Notes: generated by a model from the letters alone, not told the origin. Shown: positions 51,899-61,354, numbered from the stretch's first letter. The stretch is 64,000 nt of DNA from PALSA-188 sp963720075 (GCA_963720075.1 CAVREG010000019.1:186001-250000); one strand, 5' to 3'. Numbers and translations: made by a program.

Positions 51899-54637
51899 AT
51901 GACCAGTCTAACGATAAAAATTTTCTCCAGAATCGGACTCGTTTTCGCGTTGATTGCCGGAACATTCGCGGCAGCTACGCCTCTCATCGTTTCTGCCACA
52001 CCCACGCCGGTAACCGTGCTGAATGCCGGTTCGAAGCAGCAATTTTTGGCCACGACTGCGGCGGGCGCCGTTCAGGTAGTTTATTGGACGGTCTCTGGAA
52101 GCGGTTGTTCCGGTTTTGGCTGTGGAACTATCGCCATCAACGGGGGCCTCTACTCTGCCCCCGCAGCCCTCTCCAGTCCTATTCTTGTAACCATCACGGC
52201 TATTTCCGTTAGGAATTTTTCAAACACCGGCTCCCTGACGATCACCGTTAATCCAGGTGCGGGTGCCGGAGGTGGGACCACGGTTAGCATCTCGCCCCCG
52301 ACCAGCCTTCAGTTGAACGCTGGCGCGTCAGAAACGTTTTCCGCAAATGTTCTGGGTAATGCCAACACCGCCGTCACCTGGAGTGCTGGTGGCACCGGCT
52401 GCGGCGGGACATGCGGTACGATTACGCCGGGTGGATTTTACACGGCTCCCAGTTCCCTGACTCGAACTCTATCGGTTGTTATCACCGCGACTTCTCAAGC
52501 CACTCCGTCAGCCTCGGCTTCTGTAACCATTCAATTGACACCTGTTGTAGCAGTCTCAATCGCTGCGTTCAATTCTCAAATGGCGCCTGGAACATCTCAG
52601 CAGTTTTTCGCGACGGTAACCGGTTCTTCGATTCAATCGGTGACGTGGAGCGTTTCTGGGGGCGGGACAATATCCTCGTCGGGATTTTACACTGCGCCGG
52701 GCACGGTAGCTTCTCCGTTGAGCGTGACCGTGCGCGCCACGGCGAATGCAAATACATCGAAGTTCGCCACGGCCGCCTTAGTCGTGGGTCCGATCGTTAC
52801 GATTTCTGTTTCGCCGTCCGGGGCCTCGCTGTCGGTAAATGCGCAACAGCAATACAGCGCATCTGTTACGGGTGCTTCCAGTACTACTGTCTCGTGGAGT
52901 GTTTCCGGTTCTGGCTGCTCCGGTGCGGCCTGCGGCGCTATCTCGACAATAAGCCCCACAACTGCACTGTACCTGGCTCCTTCCACGGTGCCGAGCCCGG
53001 CCAATGTAAACATAATTGCCACTTTGGCTGCAGATTCGTCCAAGAGCGGCTCGACTATCGCGACAATTGTCCCATCAAGCAATAGCCGCTTAAGCGGGCA
53101 ATATGCCTTCCTGTTCCGGGGGTTCGATGCTTCCGGGCCATACCAGGCCGCCGGCAGTTTTACATCGGATGGGAACGGCAAGTTAGCTAACGGAGTCGAG
53201 GATATCAACTGCGGTCTCGGCGCCTCCGATCCAATCTGTGCCTCAGGCCCAGTTTCCGGTGCTTCATTGACCGGTACCTACACCATCAGCGCGGATGGTC
53301 GGGGCACGTTTACCGTTGCTCCAGCCAGCGGCCCAGCTCAGACCTTCTCGCTTGCCATGAATGCCGCGAATACAAAAGCACGCTTCATCGAGTCCGATTC
53401 CGCCACAAGCGGCATCCGCGGCTCGGGCGTTCTGGAATTGCAGACTCCTTCAGCATTCACTAACGCTTCTCTCAGTACCGCATATGCATTCAATCTCAGC
53501 GGAGTTGATTCTTCAGGGCTGCCGATAGCAGCGGTCGGAAATATGGCATTGTTTGTAACAAACTCGGTACCTACAATTTCGTCGGGAGTGATGGATGTAA
53601 ACGATAACGGCAACCTTTCTTGCTACCCGGAGGAGACGGCCGGCAGTACGTCCTGTATTTCAGCCGTTCCGGCATTTCAGTGGTTCGCTGGAACTTATAA
53701 CGTCGGTCCCAACGGGCGCGGCACAGCACAGTTCTCTATCCAGGGTTTTGACGGCAACAGCGCTGATGTGAGCGTGTTCAACTTCAGCTTATATATCATT
53801 TCCCCTGGGGAGTTCTTTTTGCTTTCGATGGACGACCCCGGACTTACAAGTAATCCGGTATTTAGCGGACAGGCGCTGGGTCGATTAGTCGCGCCCTCCA
53901 CCGCCTTTCAGCCAGGTCTGGCGGTTTTCAGTTGGTCGGGCTCCTCAGTGGTCCCAGCCGGATCGGCGCCCGGAACTCTCGGGACGCCTCAAGCGGCTAT
54001 CGGGCAGGTTTCGATATACGACAGCACCGGTGACCTCACTGGCTTGCAGTATGACCTAAACAATGGCGGCGTAGTAACTTGGGCGACGGGCCAGGGTATT
54101 TGCAGCACCACAAACAAAAAAGGGCTAATTATTCCCAGCGGCACCTGTACCTACACCGTTCAACCAAACGGCGACATTCTCGTTGCCGGTGGTAGCGCTC
54201 CGAACCTCACTCAATTTCGCGTATTCCCGATATCAACAAATGCCGGGTTCTTGCTGGGACCTTCCGTCACCGTCGGCAAAATTGAATCCCAATCCACGGG
54301 CTTTCCATTTCCATTTATGTTCGGCTCCGATCTAATGGTTTCGCCGACTGCCCCATTGATATCTGGAACGGGCAGTTTTGGCCAATCCGTAACCCGGACC
54401 GCTCCGGTAACAGGAAATGAAGATAAATCAGATGAATCCCTACCGGGTGGCTTTATGTCTGATCTACCTTTCACAGGGTACTACGCTAATCCGACGCTGC
54501 CAAACGGGCACGCCTTCATGTATTTTGGCGCTCCCGGAGTACCATCGTTAGATTTTTGGGTGGTCAGCTCTACCAAAATGGTGGCCATTGATGTTGATAG
54601 CGGCGTGGTGCCGACCGTCATCATTTTTGAACAATAA
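51899..54637 (+). CDS. Large exported protein with Ig-like repeats and a Gly/Ser-rich C-terminal domain
   Basis: The signal peptide (MTSLTIKIFSRIGLVFALIA, cut near VSA) is followed by about four Ig-like repeats, each with a V-W-S-V-S-G core and often a short Cys loop (GSGCSGFGCGTI). From about residue 395 a different beta-rich region starts (LSGQYAFLFRGFDASG) with internal repeats around GTYTISADGRGTFTV and GTYNVGPNGRGTAQF. This C-terminal type is frequent in Acidobacteriota surface proteins. I use the ATG at 51899 because it starts the signal peptide; the frame is open from 51842. Role unknown, probably cell-surface. Confidence 0.8.
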   Translation: MTSLTIKIFSRIGLVFALIAGTFAAATPLIVSATPTPVTVLNAGSKQQFLATTAAGAVQVVYWTVSGSGCSGFGCGTIAINGGLYSAPAALSSPILVTITAISVRNFSNTGSLTITVNPGAGAGGGTTVSISPPTSLQLNAGASETFSANVLGNANTAVTWSAGGTGCGGTCGTITPGGFYTAPSSLTRTLSVVITATSQATPSASASVTIQLTPVVAVSIAAFNSQMAPGTSQQFFATVTGSSIQSVTWSVSGGGTISSSGFYTAPGTVASPLSVTVRATANANTSKFATAALVVGPIVTISVSPSGASLSVNAQQQYSASVTGASSTTVSWSVSGSGCSGAACGAISTISPTTALYLAPSTVPSPANVNIIATLAADSSKSGSTIATIVPSSNSRLSGQYAFLFRGFDASGPYQAAGSFTSDGNGKLANGVEDINCGLGASDPICASGPVSGASLTGTYTISADGRGTFTVAPASGPAQTFSLAMNAANTKARFIESDSATSGIRGSGVLELQTPSAFTNASLSTAYAFNLSGVDSSGLPIAAVGNMALFVTNSVPTISSGVMDVNDNGNLSCYPEETAGSTSCISAVPAFQWFAGTYNVGPNGRGTAQFSIQGFDGNSADVSVFNFSLYIISPGEFFLLSMDDPGLTSNPVFSGQALGRLVAPSTAFQPGLAVFSWSGSSVVPAGSAPGTLGTPQAAIGQVSIYDSTGDLTGLQYDLNNGGVVTWATGQGICSTTNKKGLIIPSGTCTYTVQPNGDILVAGGSAPNLTQFRVFPISTNAGFLLGPSVTVGKIESQSTGFPFPFMFGSDLMVSPTAPLISGTGSFGQSVTRTAPVTGNEDKSDESLPGGFMSDLPFTGYYANPTLPNGHAFMYFGAPGVPSLDFWVVSSTKMVAIDVDSGVVPTVIIFEQ

Positions 54638-54652
54638 GAGGCTGCGGAAAAA

Positions 54653-54675
54653 GGTCGCGACTCTCAGTCGCGACC
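54653..54675. terminator. Perfect hairpin after the Ig-like protein gene
   Basis: GGTCGCGACT (54653-54662) pairs with AGTCGCGACC (54666-54675) around CTC. It lies 16 bp after the stop. An A-run precedes it but no T-run follows, so it would make a better U-tract on the opposite strand; terminator function on the plus strand is likely but not ideal. Confidence 0.5.
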
Positions 54676-54863
54676 TCACTATTACGAGATCCGTCGCTCC
54701 TAAAAATCAATGGTTAGCCCGATTTAATTGGCCTTGCCTCTGGCTAACACTGCGAATCCCCCGCGCAGTCTTGCTAGTTCCTGCGCAGTAACGGTCAGCG
54801 TCAAAATAGTTCGTTGGCTGGATTCGTCAATCGTGGGAGAATAAGTCCCCGGAGGAATGAAAA

Positions 54864-55553
54864 ATGAAGAGATTCGCCTTTACTTTGTGTGTAGTCGTTG
54901 GTCTTCTGGCCAGCGGTGCGTTATGCGAGGACAATGCGACGGCGCTCCTGCAGAAAGCAAAAGCAGGGGATGCTGAGTCCCAAGCAAAAATTGGAAACAT
55001 GTATGCCCTTGGCCGCGGCGGCGTTGATCGCGATGGTCAGGAAGCGGTGAAGTGGTTCACAAAGTCAGCCCAGCAAGGCAATGTAGACGGCGAGTACTAT
55101 CTTGGGGTGATGTATGAATTGGGGCGCGGGGGCATTCAAAAAGATGCTCCCACAGCCATTAAGTGGTATACCCTCGCCGCGAAACAGGGGAAGGTTGATG
55201 CCCAATTTGCCTTGGGACAGATTTACGACAGAGGCCGCGGCGTACCCAAGGACCCCGCGATGGCGGCGAAATATTATCAAGAAGCCGCCGCCCAAAACCA
55301 ACCTATAGCTGAACAGAGACTTGCGGCAATGTACGAAACCGGGCAAGGCGTCCCCCAGGATTACGTTGCTTCGATGAAATGGTATATGAAGCTGTCCGAT
55401 AACGTCGCCTATGCCCAATATAAAATCGGCTTTTTCTATGAGAATGGTTACGGCGTGCCGAAGGACAGGGATAAAGCGTTGGACTGGTATCGCAAAGCGG
55501 CTGCGCACGGATCGGGTGAGGCTGTAGCTGCACTCAAAAAGATGGAAAACTAA
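54864..55553 (+). CDS. Exported Sel1-repeat protein
   Basis: A signal peptide (about 1-21) precedes about five Sel1-like repeats of 36 residues, such as AQFALGQIYDRGRGVPKDPAMAAKYY. They form an alpha solenoid for protein binding. GGAGG eight bases before the ATG fixes the start. The gene runs toward the radical SAM gene, the two stop codons being directly adjacent (55553/55554). Confidence 0.88.
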   Translation: MKRFAFTLCVVVGLLASGALCEDNATALLQKAKAGDAESQAKIGNMYALGRGGVDRDGQEAVKWFTKSAQQGNVDGEYYLGVMYELGRGGIQKDAPTAIKWYTLAAKQGKVDAQFALGQIYDRGRGVPKDPAMAAKYYQEAAAQNQPIAEQRLAAMYETGQGVPQDYVASMKWYMKLSDNVAYAQYKIGFFYENGYGVPKDRDKALDWYRKAAAHGSGEAVAALKKMEN

Positions 55554-56651
55554 TCACCCGAACGGCTGGGACTGTATCTGAATAAGCGGACCTGACGGAA
55601 CCGCCCGCGATCTCAGCAGCATGTTGGCGCTTGGAATTCCGGTGCGATGGAACGATTTTTCGCAATCGGCCGTCGAAGGTCCGCGCATGCTTCCCTCCAT
55701 GTAAGCTAACCCCGGGCATCGGCTACACGTCCCTACATGGGAGCAGGTTGAGCAAACCGGAAGATGCTTGGCGCGAATCGAGCGAACTTCCTTCAGCTCG
55801 TTTGAATTTTTCCATATATCAACAAATTTCTGTTTCCGCAAATTGCCGCTGGGTAAGGGAAACTGCACGCAGGGAAACACGTCCGCGTAAGGAGTGATAT
55901 AGCACGACGTGTGCCCCGCACTGCATGGATATCCCTCCATCACGTCCTCATCAGGAGCGGGCGGGGGAGCGCAGAACTCTTCCACGTTCCCCACCAGAGC
56001 TTCATTGTGGAATATTTGCGGAAGCTCTGATCCTGGAATACGCAATCGTAGAATCGAAGTGTCTCCGTCCATCTTTGGAGTGATGGTTGGGTCCAGCGTG
56101 TAGTGAACGCCAAGCTCCTTCGCCAGCGCCATCACGCCGGGGCCATCGCAGGAATTCACGGTCATCAAAACATTCGCGATGGTGACCTTTAATCCCTGTT
56201 CCTTGAGGAACCGAATAGCCTTAATCGTGCGCTTCAGTGAGCCTGGAAGTTTGGTGATGGCATCGTGAACTTCTGGGCGGTGAGAATAGACGCTGATCTG
56301 GATCTGCTCGACGCCAAGTTCGCGAATCCTCTTTGCTTCCTTCTCTTTAATCATTACCGCATTGGTTTTTACTTTCACGTTGAAGAGAAGGCTGCGCGCG
56401 TAGGCGACAATCTCAAAGAAATCGCGTCGCATAAGAACTTCGCCGCCGCTTAGAGTCAGAAAAAACACTCCGGCATCGGAGAGCTGATCTAGGATGTCGA
56501 AAATCTCCGCAGTGGTCATCTCGCCATGATCATCGTGATCGAGATAACAATGAACGCAGCGCTCATTGCAACGGTAAGTTATGTCAAGATGGACGCTGAT
56601 TGGAATGCCAAGACCCATGGCCTTTTGATTCATCTCGGTGAGTAGACTCAT
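55554..56651 (-). CDS. SPASM-type radical SAM peptide-modifying enzyme
   Basis: The radical SAM cluster motif is ITYRCNERCVHCYLD (CxxxCxxC, near residue 28). TLSGGEVLMRRDFFEI is the usual GGE segment. The C-terminal SPASM region has PCSAGHTSCYITPYADVFPC, then CSTCSHVGTCSRC and a final ADCEK, positions expected for auxiliary iron-sulfur clusters. Relatives include PqqE and the enzymes of sactipeptides and ranthipeptides, which form thioether or C-C links in precursor peptides. The start overlaps the PqqD stop by four bases (ATGA). The likely substrate is the 55-residue peptide at 58353. Confidence 0.88.
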   Translation of the reverse strand: MSLLTEMNQKAMGLGIPISVHLDITYRCNERCVHCYLDHDDHGEMTTAEIFDILDQLSDAGVFFLTLSGGEVLMRRDFFEIVAYARSLLFNVKVKTNAVMIKEKEAKRIRELGVEQIQISVYSHRPEVHDAITKLPGSLKRTIKAIRFLKEQGLKVTIANVLMTVNSCDGPGVMALAKELGVHYTLDPTITPKMDGDTSILRLRIPGSELPQIFHNEALVGNVEEFCAPPPAPDEDVMEGYPCSAGHTSCYITPYADVFPCVQFPLPSGNLRKQKFVDIWKNSNELKEVRSIRAKHLPVCSTCSHVGTCSRCPGLAYMEGSMRGPSTADCEKSFHRTGIPSANMLLRSRAVPSGPLIQIQSQPFG

Positions 56652-56962
56652 TCGGCTTTATTCCTTCCCGCCTGCGAATCAATTGGTTGTTGAGAAATTA
56701 GAAGAATTCCGTGACCAGCCAGCTCGTCCACGAATTGTTCAGCGTCACGTTTGGCTTCAACTGGATCTACCTGGAATTGAGTACAAATCTTTTGGGTGAT
56801 GATTTGAGAAAGCGGCGTGTGTCCATCGGCTGCCTGCCATATCGTGGTCGCGACTTCGTTAAGCGTAAAAAATGTCGAATCCGTGGCTGACATGATCATC
56901 ATTTCTCCGCCCAATAAGCGGGCCGCGATGGCGGAGCTTCTCGCGATGTATTTTTCCTGCAT
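56648..56962 (-). CDS. PqqD-family RiPP recognition protein
   Basis: PqqD-type domains bind the leader of a precursor peptide and bring it to the radical SAM enzyme. The fold is visible in EMMIMSATDSTFFTLNEVATTIWQ and the later VEAKRDAEQFVDELAGHGIL. I choose the ATG at 56962, which overlaps the stop of the upstream gene as TGATG and has AGGGA six bases before it, instead of 56992 inside that gene. This gives 104 residues, usual for the family. Confidence 0.87.
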   Translation of the reverse strand: MQEKYIARSSAIAARLLGGEMMIMSATDSTFFTLNEVATTIWQAADGHTPLSQIITQKICTQFQVDPVEAKRDAEQFVDELAGHGILLISQQPIDSQAGRNKAE

Positions 56963-57813
56963 CAGTTCCCTGCTGTACGAAGTGTCTCCCAAACTCGCTC
57001 GTCCGGGACGAATACTAATTTGCGCACCGGCACTCTTTCAACGAAATTGCATGCTGCTTGAAAGACCAAGTTTACTAGCTCAGAATCCTCCGCAAAAAAC
57101 AAAATATTTCGAAGCAATAAGCGGGCTGCCTCGTCGGGAGAAACTGCCTTGATCCGGTTCTCTGGACCTTTTTCCAGAAAGAATAACGCGGCTACCGGTG
57201 CAGACACATTTTTGCCTGGCCTCGACAGTTCCCCGGCGAAAGGAGTTCCAAATGCTCGATATTCCACGCCATCAGGTCTGACGTAAGAAATCTCGTCGGT
57301 AAGCAAGGTCACATCTGAAGGAGCTAGTCGCGAGATAGTAGTCTTGCCAGCACCCGAAACCCCCGCGAACAAGAATGCGGCTCCATTCCGGGCGGCGCTA
57401 GCGGCATGAAGAAGAAATCCACCCTCACGAGCGAGAATCAATGAATGCACAATTCGCAAGACCGTATCCGGAGAGTAAGGATTCAAGGACTGGCGAATAT
57501 GGCCGAGGCCCGTTCGAGGATCCCATTCGGCATGAAAGTCATTCCTGAGGAAGGTCCATCGGCCTTGCTCCATTTTCACTCGCAAATCTTCTTCTGAATT
57601 AAGGTCCGCGCGGGGTTCGATCAGCTCAAGTGTGAAATGAGAGTGCGCCCTTTGCGACGGCGTCAAAAAGGGAGAATACCGGTCCTTGAAAAGTTGCTGG
57701 AGGGAAGGATTTTCAGTTTGTAAAGCTATCGCGGTTCCACCGATCTCAACCACTACCGAGTCATTAGCCGCTGCCATTCTGGCGTCAGGCATTGTTCCGG
57801 GGGCCGGTGGCAT
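56962..57813 (-). CDS. HprK-like P-loop kinase/ATPase of the RiPP locus
   Basis: The core resembles the C-terminal part of HPr kinase/phosphorylase: HAASAARNGAAFLFAGVSGAGKTTI with the P-loop, and LTDEISYVRPDG as a Walker B-like part. Proteins of this type often accompany PqqD genes in lasso-like and radical SAM peptide clusters, where their substrate is not known. I start at the ATG at 57813, the first after the upstream gene's stop. The frame is open to 57942, which would overlap that gene by 109 bp. Confidence 0.8.
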   Translation of the reverse strand: MPPAPGTMPDARMAAANDSVVVEIGGTAIALQTENPSLQQLFKDRYSPFLTPSQRAHSHFTLELIEPRADLNSEEDLRVKMEQGRWTFLRNDFHAEWDPRTGLGHIRQSLNPYSPDTVLRIVHSLILAREGGFLLHAASAARNGAAFLFAGVSGAGKTTISRLAPSDVTLLTDEISYVRPDGVEYRAFGTPFAGELSRPGKNVSAPVAALFFLEKGPENRIKAVSPDEAARLLLRNILFFAEDSELVNLVFQAACNFVERVPVRKLVFVPDERVWETLRTAGN

Positions 57814-57833
57814 GAGGCTTTCTTGTGATGGCT

Positions 57834-58304
57834 TCAAAAAAACCGCGCGAGATGGACAAAGCCATTCGTCCTTGGTCGGGTTCGAAATGAATGAACGCGC
57901 AACGCCAGGCTTCGCAAGGAATCGGAGTTGCATAGCACCCAACCTGCCGCCCGCATGAGAGGCGCAAGCTGGCGCTTCGGAACGATAGTTCGGCCGCCGC
58001 GGTAAATGCTCGAGACACGACCGAGTAATTGGGGCTTTGAAATTATGGGATCGTTTTGAGGCACGGCATCCCCACGCGTGACCAAGTGCAGCGACTCTTC
58101 GGTCCGCAGCGTTTCTACTATTCGATGAACAAAAAAACCGTCGTCCGATTCATACAGCACAATATCCCCGCGAGCCACGGCGGCGACCGCCCCTCCTTCG
58201 ATGCTGACAATATCTCCGGGCCAAACAGAGGGCAGCATGCTGGTGCCCAGAACTTTCAGCCGAATTGATCCCCCGGCACGAAGAACTTCCGCGCTCAGTT
58301 TCAT
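57834..58304 (-). CDS. S24/S26 signal-peptidase-like protein of the RiPP locus
   Basis: The nucleophile Ser is in LGTSMLPSVWPGDIV, as in LexA and signal peptidase I. RGDIVLYESDDGFFVHRIVE covers the second block. The general-base Lys normally in this block is not evident; a His occupies the region (FVHRI), as in other short proteins of this type. No membrane helix is visible. It probably removes a leader peptide or is a relic of that function. I chose the ATG at 58304 (MKLSAEVLRAGGSIRL), where relatives begin; a longer form from 58340 is possible. Confidence 0.75.
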   Translation of the reverse strand: MKLSAEVLRAGGSIRLKVLGTSMLPSVWPGDIVSIEGGAVAAVARGDIVLYESDDGFFVHRIVETLRTEESLHLVTRGDAVPQNDPIISKPQLLGRVSSIYRGGRTIVPKRQLAPLMRAAGWVLCNSDSLRSLALRVHSFRTRPRTNGFVHLARFF

Positions 58305-58352
58305 TTTATGGGTCTCGCAATTATCGTTTCCGGCGGGCATGAACTACAAAAA

Positions 58353-58520
58353 TTATGAGCTTTTCCGGTTAAACTTACATTGGCTTCTTATTGGACTCGT
58401 CTTGCCGCAATGGAGGGCCATAGTCTCAAACACTCTCTCGAACTTGAATGCAGGTTTTTCGTACTGCCTTCGTGGAGCGCAGGTTGTTTTCTCAACGTTA
58501 TCCGTCTTCTTTTGAGTCAT
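58353..58520 (-). CDS. Candidate RiPP precursor peptide (55 residues)
   Basis: This short frame starts at 58520 and stops at 58353, 48 bp before the peptidase-like gene and on the same strand. The N-terminal part is charged (MTQKKTDNVEKTT), then RRQYEKPAFKFERVFETMAL, then HCGKTSPIRSQCKFNRKSS. The YEKPxF pattern followed by VFETMAL looks like a leader ending before a core with two cysteines ten residues apart. Function is assigned by context: it is followed by peptidase, HprK-like, PqqD and radical SAM genes. No strong ribosome site is seen. The opposite strand also has an open frame here, which I regard as a shadow. Confidence 0.7.
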   Translation of the reverse strand: MTQKKTDNVEKTTCAPRRQYEKPAFKFERVFETMALHCGKTSPIRSQCKFNRKSS

Positions 58521-58605
58521 GAGGCCACTGAGGCGCGTTCCGCGAGCAACTGACGGGCGACGCGCATCCCGGCAAGTCTACAACATTTCTGCAGCAGTCG
58601 AAGCA

Positions 58606-60297
58606 TTATTGCAACGTCACCTGGTTAAGCTTTACCGCCTGATGCTTGTTGTTATTAGAAAAGTAGATATTGGAAGCTTGCGCCTGCGAGCTTACATTGT
58701 CAATTATAATTCCGCTGACTCCGCCCGCTTCAGTCGTCGGGTCGCTGATCCCTGGACCTGCTGGAACGAATGGATTTGTCGTGATGTCAACATACTTCAC
58801 CAGACCTTGCGTCTTCATGCTGAAATAAACGCGATCAACGCCGCCGCTCGCCCATTCCGTCATCGCGGTACATTCATCTCCGGTCGTCCCCAGACCCAGG
58901 GTCACGGCATCAATTGTGGTATTCATGTTACGGCTAAGGTCGAAGCCGACCCGATAAAGGAACGGATTACTACTCGTGTCATAGCCGCAGCTGTAAATAA
59001 ACCATGGTAGGCCGGGAGTATTTGTAGCCTGGGAATAATAATTATCATTCAGCGCGGGAAGATGAATGCTGCTCACGCTGCCCAAACCCAGGCTTGCAGT
59101 TCGCGGGGATGTAAAATTGGCCGTGCTGGTCTGAACCAGTACCGCATTGGCGCCATTATCGCCCGTCGCGACATACAAAACACCATCGTTGCCATCTACG
59201 ATCGGCGGGGTGATAATTCCGCCGGTGGCAGAACCGCTTCCAACCGTGAGCGGCGATCCGGTTATTGGCGTGCCTGTGGATACCGAAAATCCGTAGAGCT
59301 TTCCGTTCGAACTACCCACGAAGATGTTATTGCTGGCAAAATCGTACACCGGACTGGTCAAGATTTTCGTTCCCGCAGTCACAAATCCGCTTGATCCAAA
59401 GGTTGAGTCAATGCTGGGAGCAACCGGCGCACTGACGCAGGCCGGCAGTGTGCAAAAAACATTCTTGATCCGGTACAGGACCCCGGTGGTGGTCCCAACA
59501 TATGCGAAGTCATTAATGTCATCATAAAAAGGAGCCGAACCGGTGTCTCGGCCAGCCAGCGTGAGAGAAGTCATCTGATCGGGCCCAGGAGGGGTGGCCA
59601 CTACTGTAGGCGCGGTAGGAGCTGCTATGGTTCCGCTGTTAGCCGCCCACGCCAGTACGTGGAAGCTACTGTTCGGAGTGGCATTGTCCATAAAAGCGAT
59701 GAATCTACCATCGTCAGAGAGCACGACGGACTGAGTTATCTTAGTTCCGGTGTTATAAGCAAAGTAGGTTGAGGCTTGCGCTCCGGCGCAAAGTCCCGCT
59801 GGAACTCCAGTGTAAAGCTGATTGAACCCGACGAGGTTCGCCTGCGTTGCGGTGCTATTTACATTTAAGCCAAATACAACGAAGTCATTCACGCAGTCCG
59901 GAGGCGCTAATATGTCAAACGAATATTTCGCCGGGGATTGATCCGCTGAAAGTGTTCCGCCCATAGCGATTGCCCAATCGCTGTGGGGGCGGCTTTTTCT
60001 TGTCTTCGACAGGACGAAAGAACTCGACGTATTCCGGGCCAGCGGAGCAGCGAACTGGTGCGCATGCCATCGCATAACCCAATTTTGCAACAGACGTGGG
60101 CTGTTCCCGGCTTGGATTTGAGAAGCGGGTGTCCCTCCGGCAGTCACAACTGTGTGTGCATGGCTCCAGTCCTGCACCATGCCCACGTGAATCTTCGCAG
60201 TTTGAGCGGCACAGGCTGAGAAAGCCCACACCAAAAGGATTGAGATTGCTGAAACGCGGAGGCAGGCACGGCTCGAAACAAATCTGGAATGATTCAT
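58606..60297 (-). CDS. Exported beta-propeller-like protein
   Basis: A signal peptide (about 1-31, ending SACAAQT) is followed by repeated beta-strand blocks with YVGTTTGVLYRIKNV, NIFVGSSNGKLYGFSV and VLYVATGDNGANAVL, which suggest a PQQ- or WD-like propeller. No catalytic motif is seen. It lies 85 bp upstream of the precursor candidate on the same strand, so it could be the first gene of the locus, but a link is only positional. Confidence 0.75.
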   Translation of the reverse strand: MNHSRFVSSRACLRVSAISILLVWAFSACAAQTAKIHVGMVQDWSHAHTVVTAGGTPASQIQAGNSPRLLQNWVMRWHAHQFAAPLARNTSSSFVLSKTRKSRPHSDWAIAMGGTLSADQSPAKYSFDILAPPDCVNDFVVFGLNVNSTATQANLVGFNQLYTGVPAGLCAGAQASTYFAYNTGTKITQSVVLSDDGRFIAFMDNATPNSSFHVLAWAANSGTIAAPTAPTVVATPPGPDQMTSLTLAGRDTGSAPFYDDINDFAYVGTTTGVLYRIKNVFCTLPACVSAPVAPSIDSTFGSSGFVTAGTKILTSPVYDFASNNIFVGSSNGKLYGFSVSTGTPITGSPLTVGSGSATGGIITPPIVDGNDGVLYVATGDNGANAVLVQTSTANFTSPRTASLGLGSVSSIHLPALNDNYYSQATNTPGLPWFIYSCGYDTSSNPFLYRVGFDLSRNMNTTIDAVTLGLGTTGDECTAMTEWASGGVDRVYFSMKTQGLVKYVDITTNPFVPAGPGISDPTTEAGGVSGIIIDNVSSQAQASNIYFSNNNKHQAVKLNQVTLQ

Positions 60298-60400
60298 AGA
60301 TTTCTCGGCGGGGTTATATTCAAAGTATATTCCTGTTCCAAAAGGGGATCAATGCCCGGTTGAGTGTTTGGAATGGTTACCTGGGTTATTATCCAATCAG

Positions 60401-61354
60401 TTACTTCCCGGGGGAAGACCTTAGCGCGGCATTTTGGCTCATCGTTAGCAAAGCGGTCCGCGCCAGCCTTTCAACCACGGCAACATCCCCACCATCGAAG
60501 GCGAAAGGCTGCGTCGAAAAAACTTCGAGTAATCCTACAATTTGACGTTCGTATTGAATGGGCGCGGCCACAATCGAGCGTATTGCCAGTCCGTGGCATA
60601 CGGCTTTATCCACACGCGGATCGGATTCGGCATCGTCGCAACGAACGGTATTTCCGGTGCGGACGCATCCTCCTGAGAAACCGATGTTCACATCTACCGT
60701 CGCACCCAGCGCAGGCGCTGCATCTCCGACGCTGGCCCTGCAAGTCAAGAATCCGTTATTCGCAAGCGCAAGTGCGGCGCCGGTAGCGCGAGTCAATGTT
60801 TGCGCGCGTTCCGCGATGACTTGCAAAGCAGCGTCGAGATCCGATCCCAGCGAATTGAACTCGAACTGAACCGTTGAAGCCTGTTGTTCGCCGCTTTGCT
60901 CCGCGGAATTAGGCTCCGCCTCAAAATCAATAGACCGGGGCTTGTCCGTCGGAATCTCATGTAAGTTGCCTTGCAAATCTGCCAGCAATGATTCGTCCAG
61001 CGTGAACTTTGGTGCCTTCCGGCTGGGCTGCGTAGCATTGACGGTTAGCCACTCCTGTAAGCGCAGGCGTGCATCTACCGGCAAATCCGAGAAGCGTATT
61101 CCTGCTCGCCCGAGCGTATCCGCCCAAGCTACATAACCTGTGGTTTCCACGCTGCCGGAGGGTTCGGGGAGATTGAGCTTCAGAGGGATGGCGCGGTTCG
61201 CGTCAGGGGAGACAGGTGCCAGCATTGCCAGGCCCCGTTCGCTAAGATCAAGGATCATCCCGCTGCTAACGCCGTCAAAGATCGCAAACACCGGTGTCCG
61301 CATCTTGTGGCGAACCGCGTTCCGCCTGTCTGGAATGATCTTCTGGCTATCCAT
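60401..61354 (-). CDS. PilZ-GAF protein
   Basis: The N-terminal PilZ domain has RRNAVRHKMRTPV (RxxxR-like) and ILDLSERGLAM (DxSxxG), both c-di-GMP-binding motifs. After a low-complexity linker with Ser/Glu runs, a GAF domain covers about residues 165-305 (ALALANNGFLTCRASVGD to LLEVFSTQPFAF). It probably senses c-di-GMP and another small ligand. Cytoplasmic, no membrane helices, no output domain. Confidence 0.85.
   Translation of the reverse strand: MDSQKIIPDRRNAVRHKMRTPVFAIFDGVSSGMILDLSERGLAMLAPVSPDANRAIPLKLNLPEPSGSVETTGYVAWADTLGRAGIRFSDLPVDARLRLQEWLTVNATQPSRKAPKFTLDESLLADLQGNLHEIPTDKPRSIDFEAEPNSAEQSGEQQASTVQFEFNSLGSDLDAALQVIAERAQTLTRATGAALALANNGFLTCRASVGDAAPALGATVDVNIGFSGGCVRTGNTVRCDDAESDPRVDKAVCHGLAIRSIVAAPIQYERQIVGLLEVFSTQPFAFDGGDVAVVERLARTALLTMSQNAALRSSPGK

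Noticed and set aside
58201..58515. 104-residue plus-strand frame over the precursor candidate
   Set aside because: It begins inside the peptidase gene on the other strand and has no family pattern; the minus-strand peptide fits its neighbours much better.
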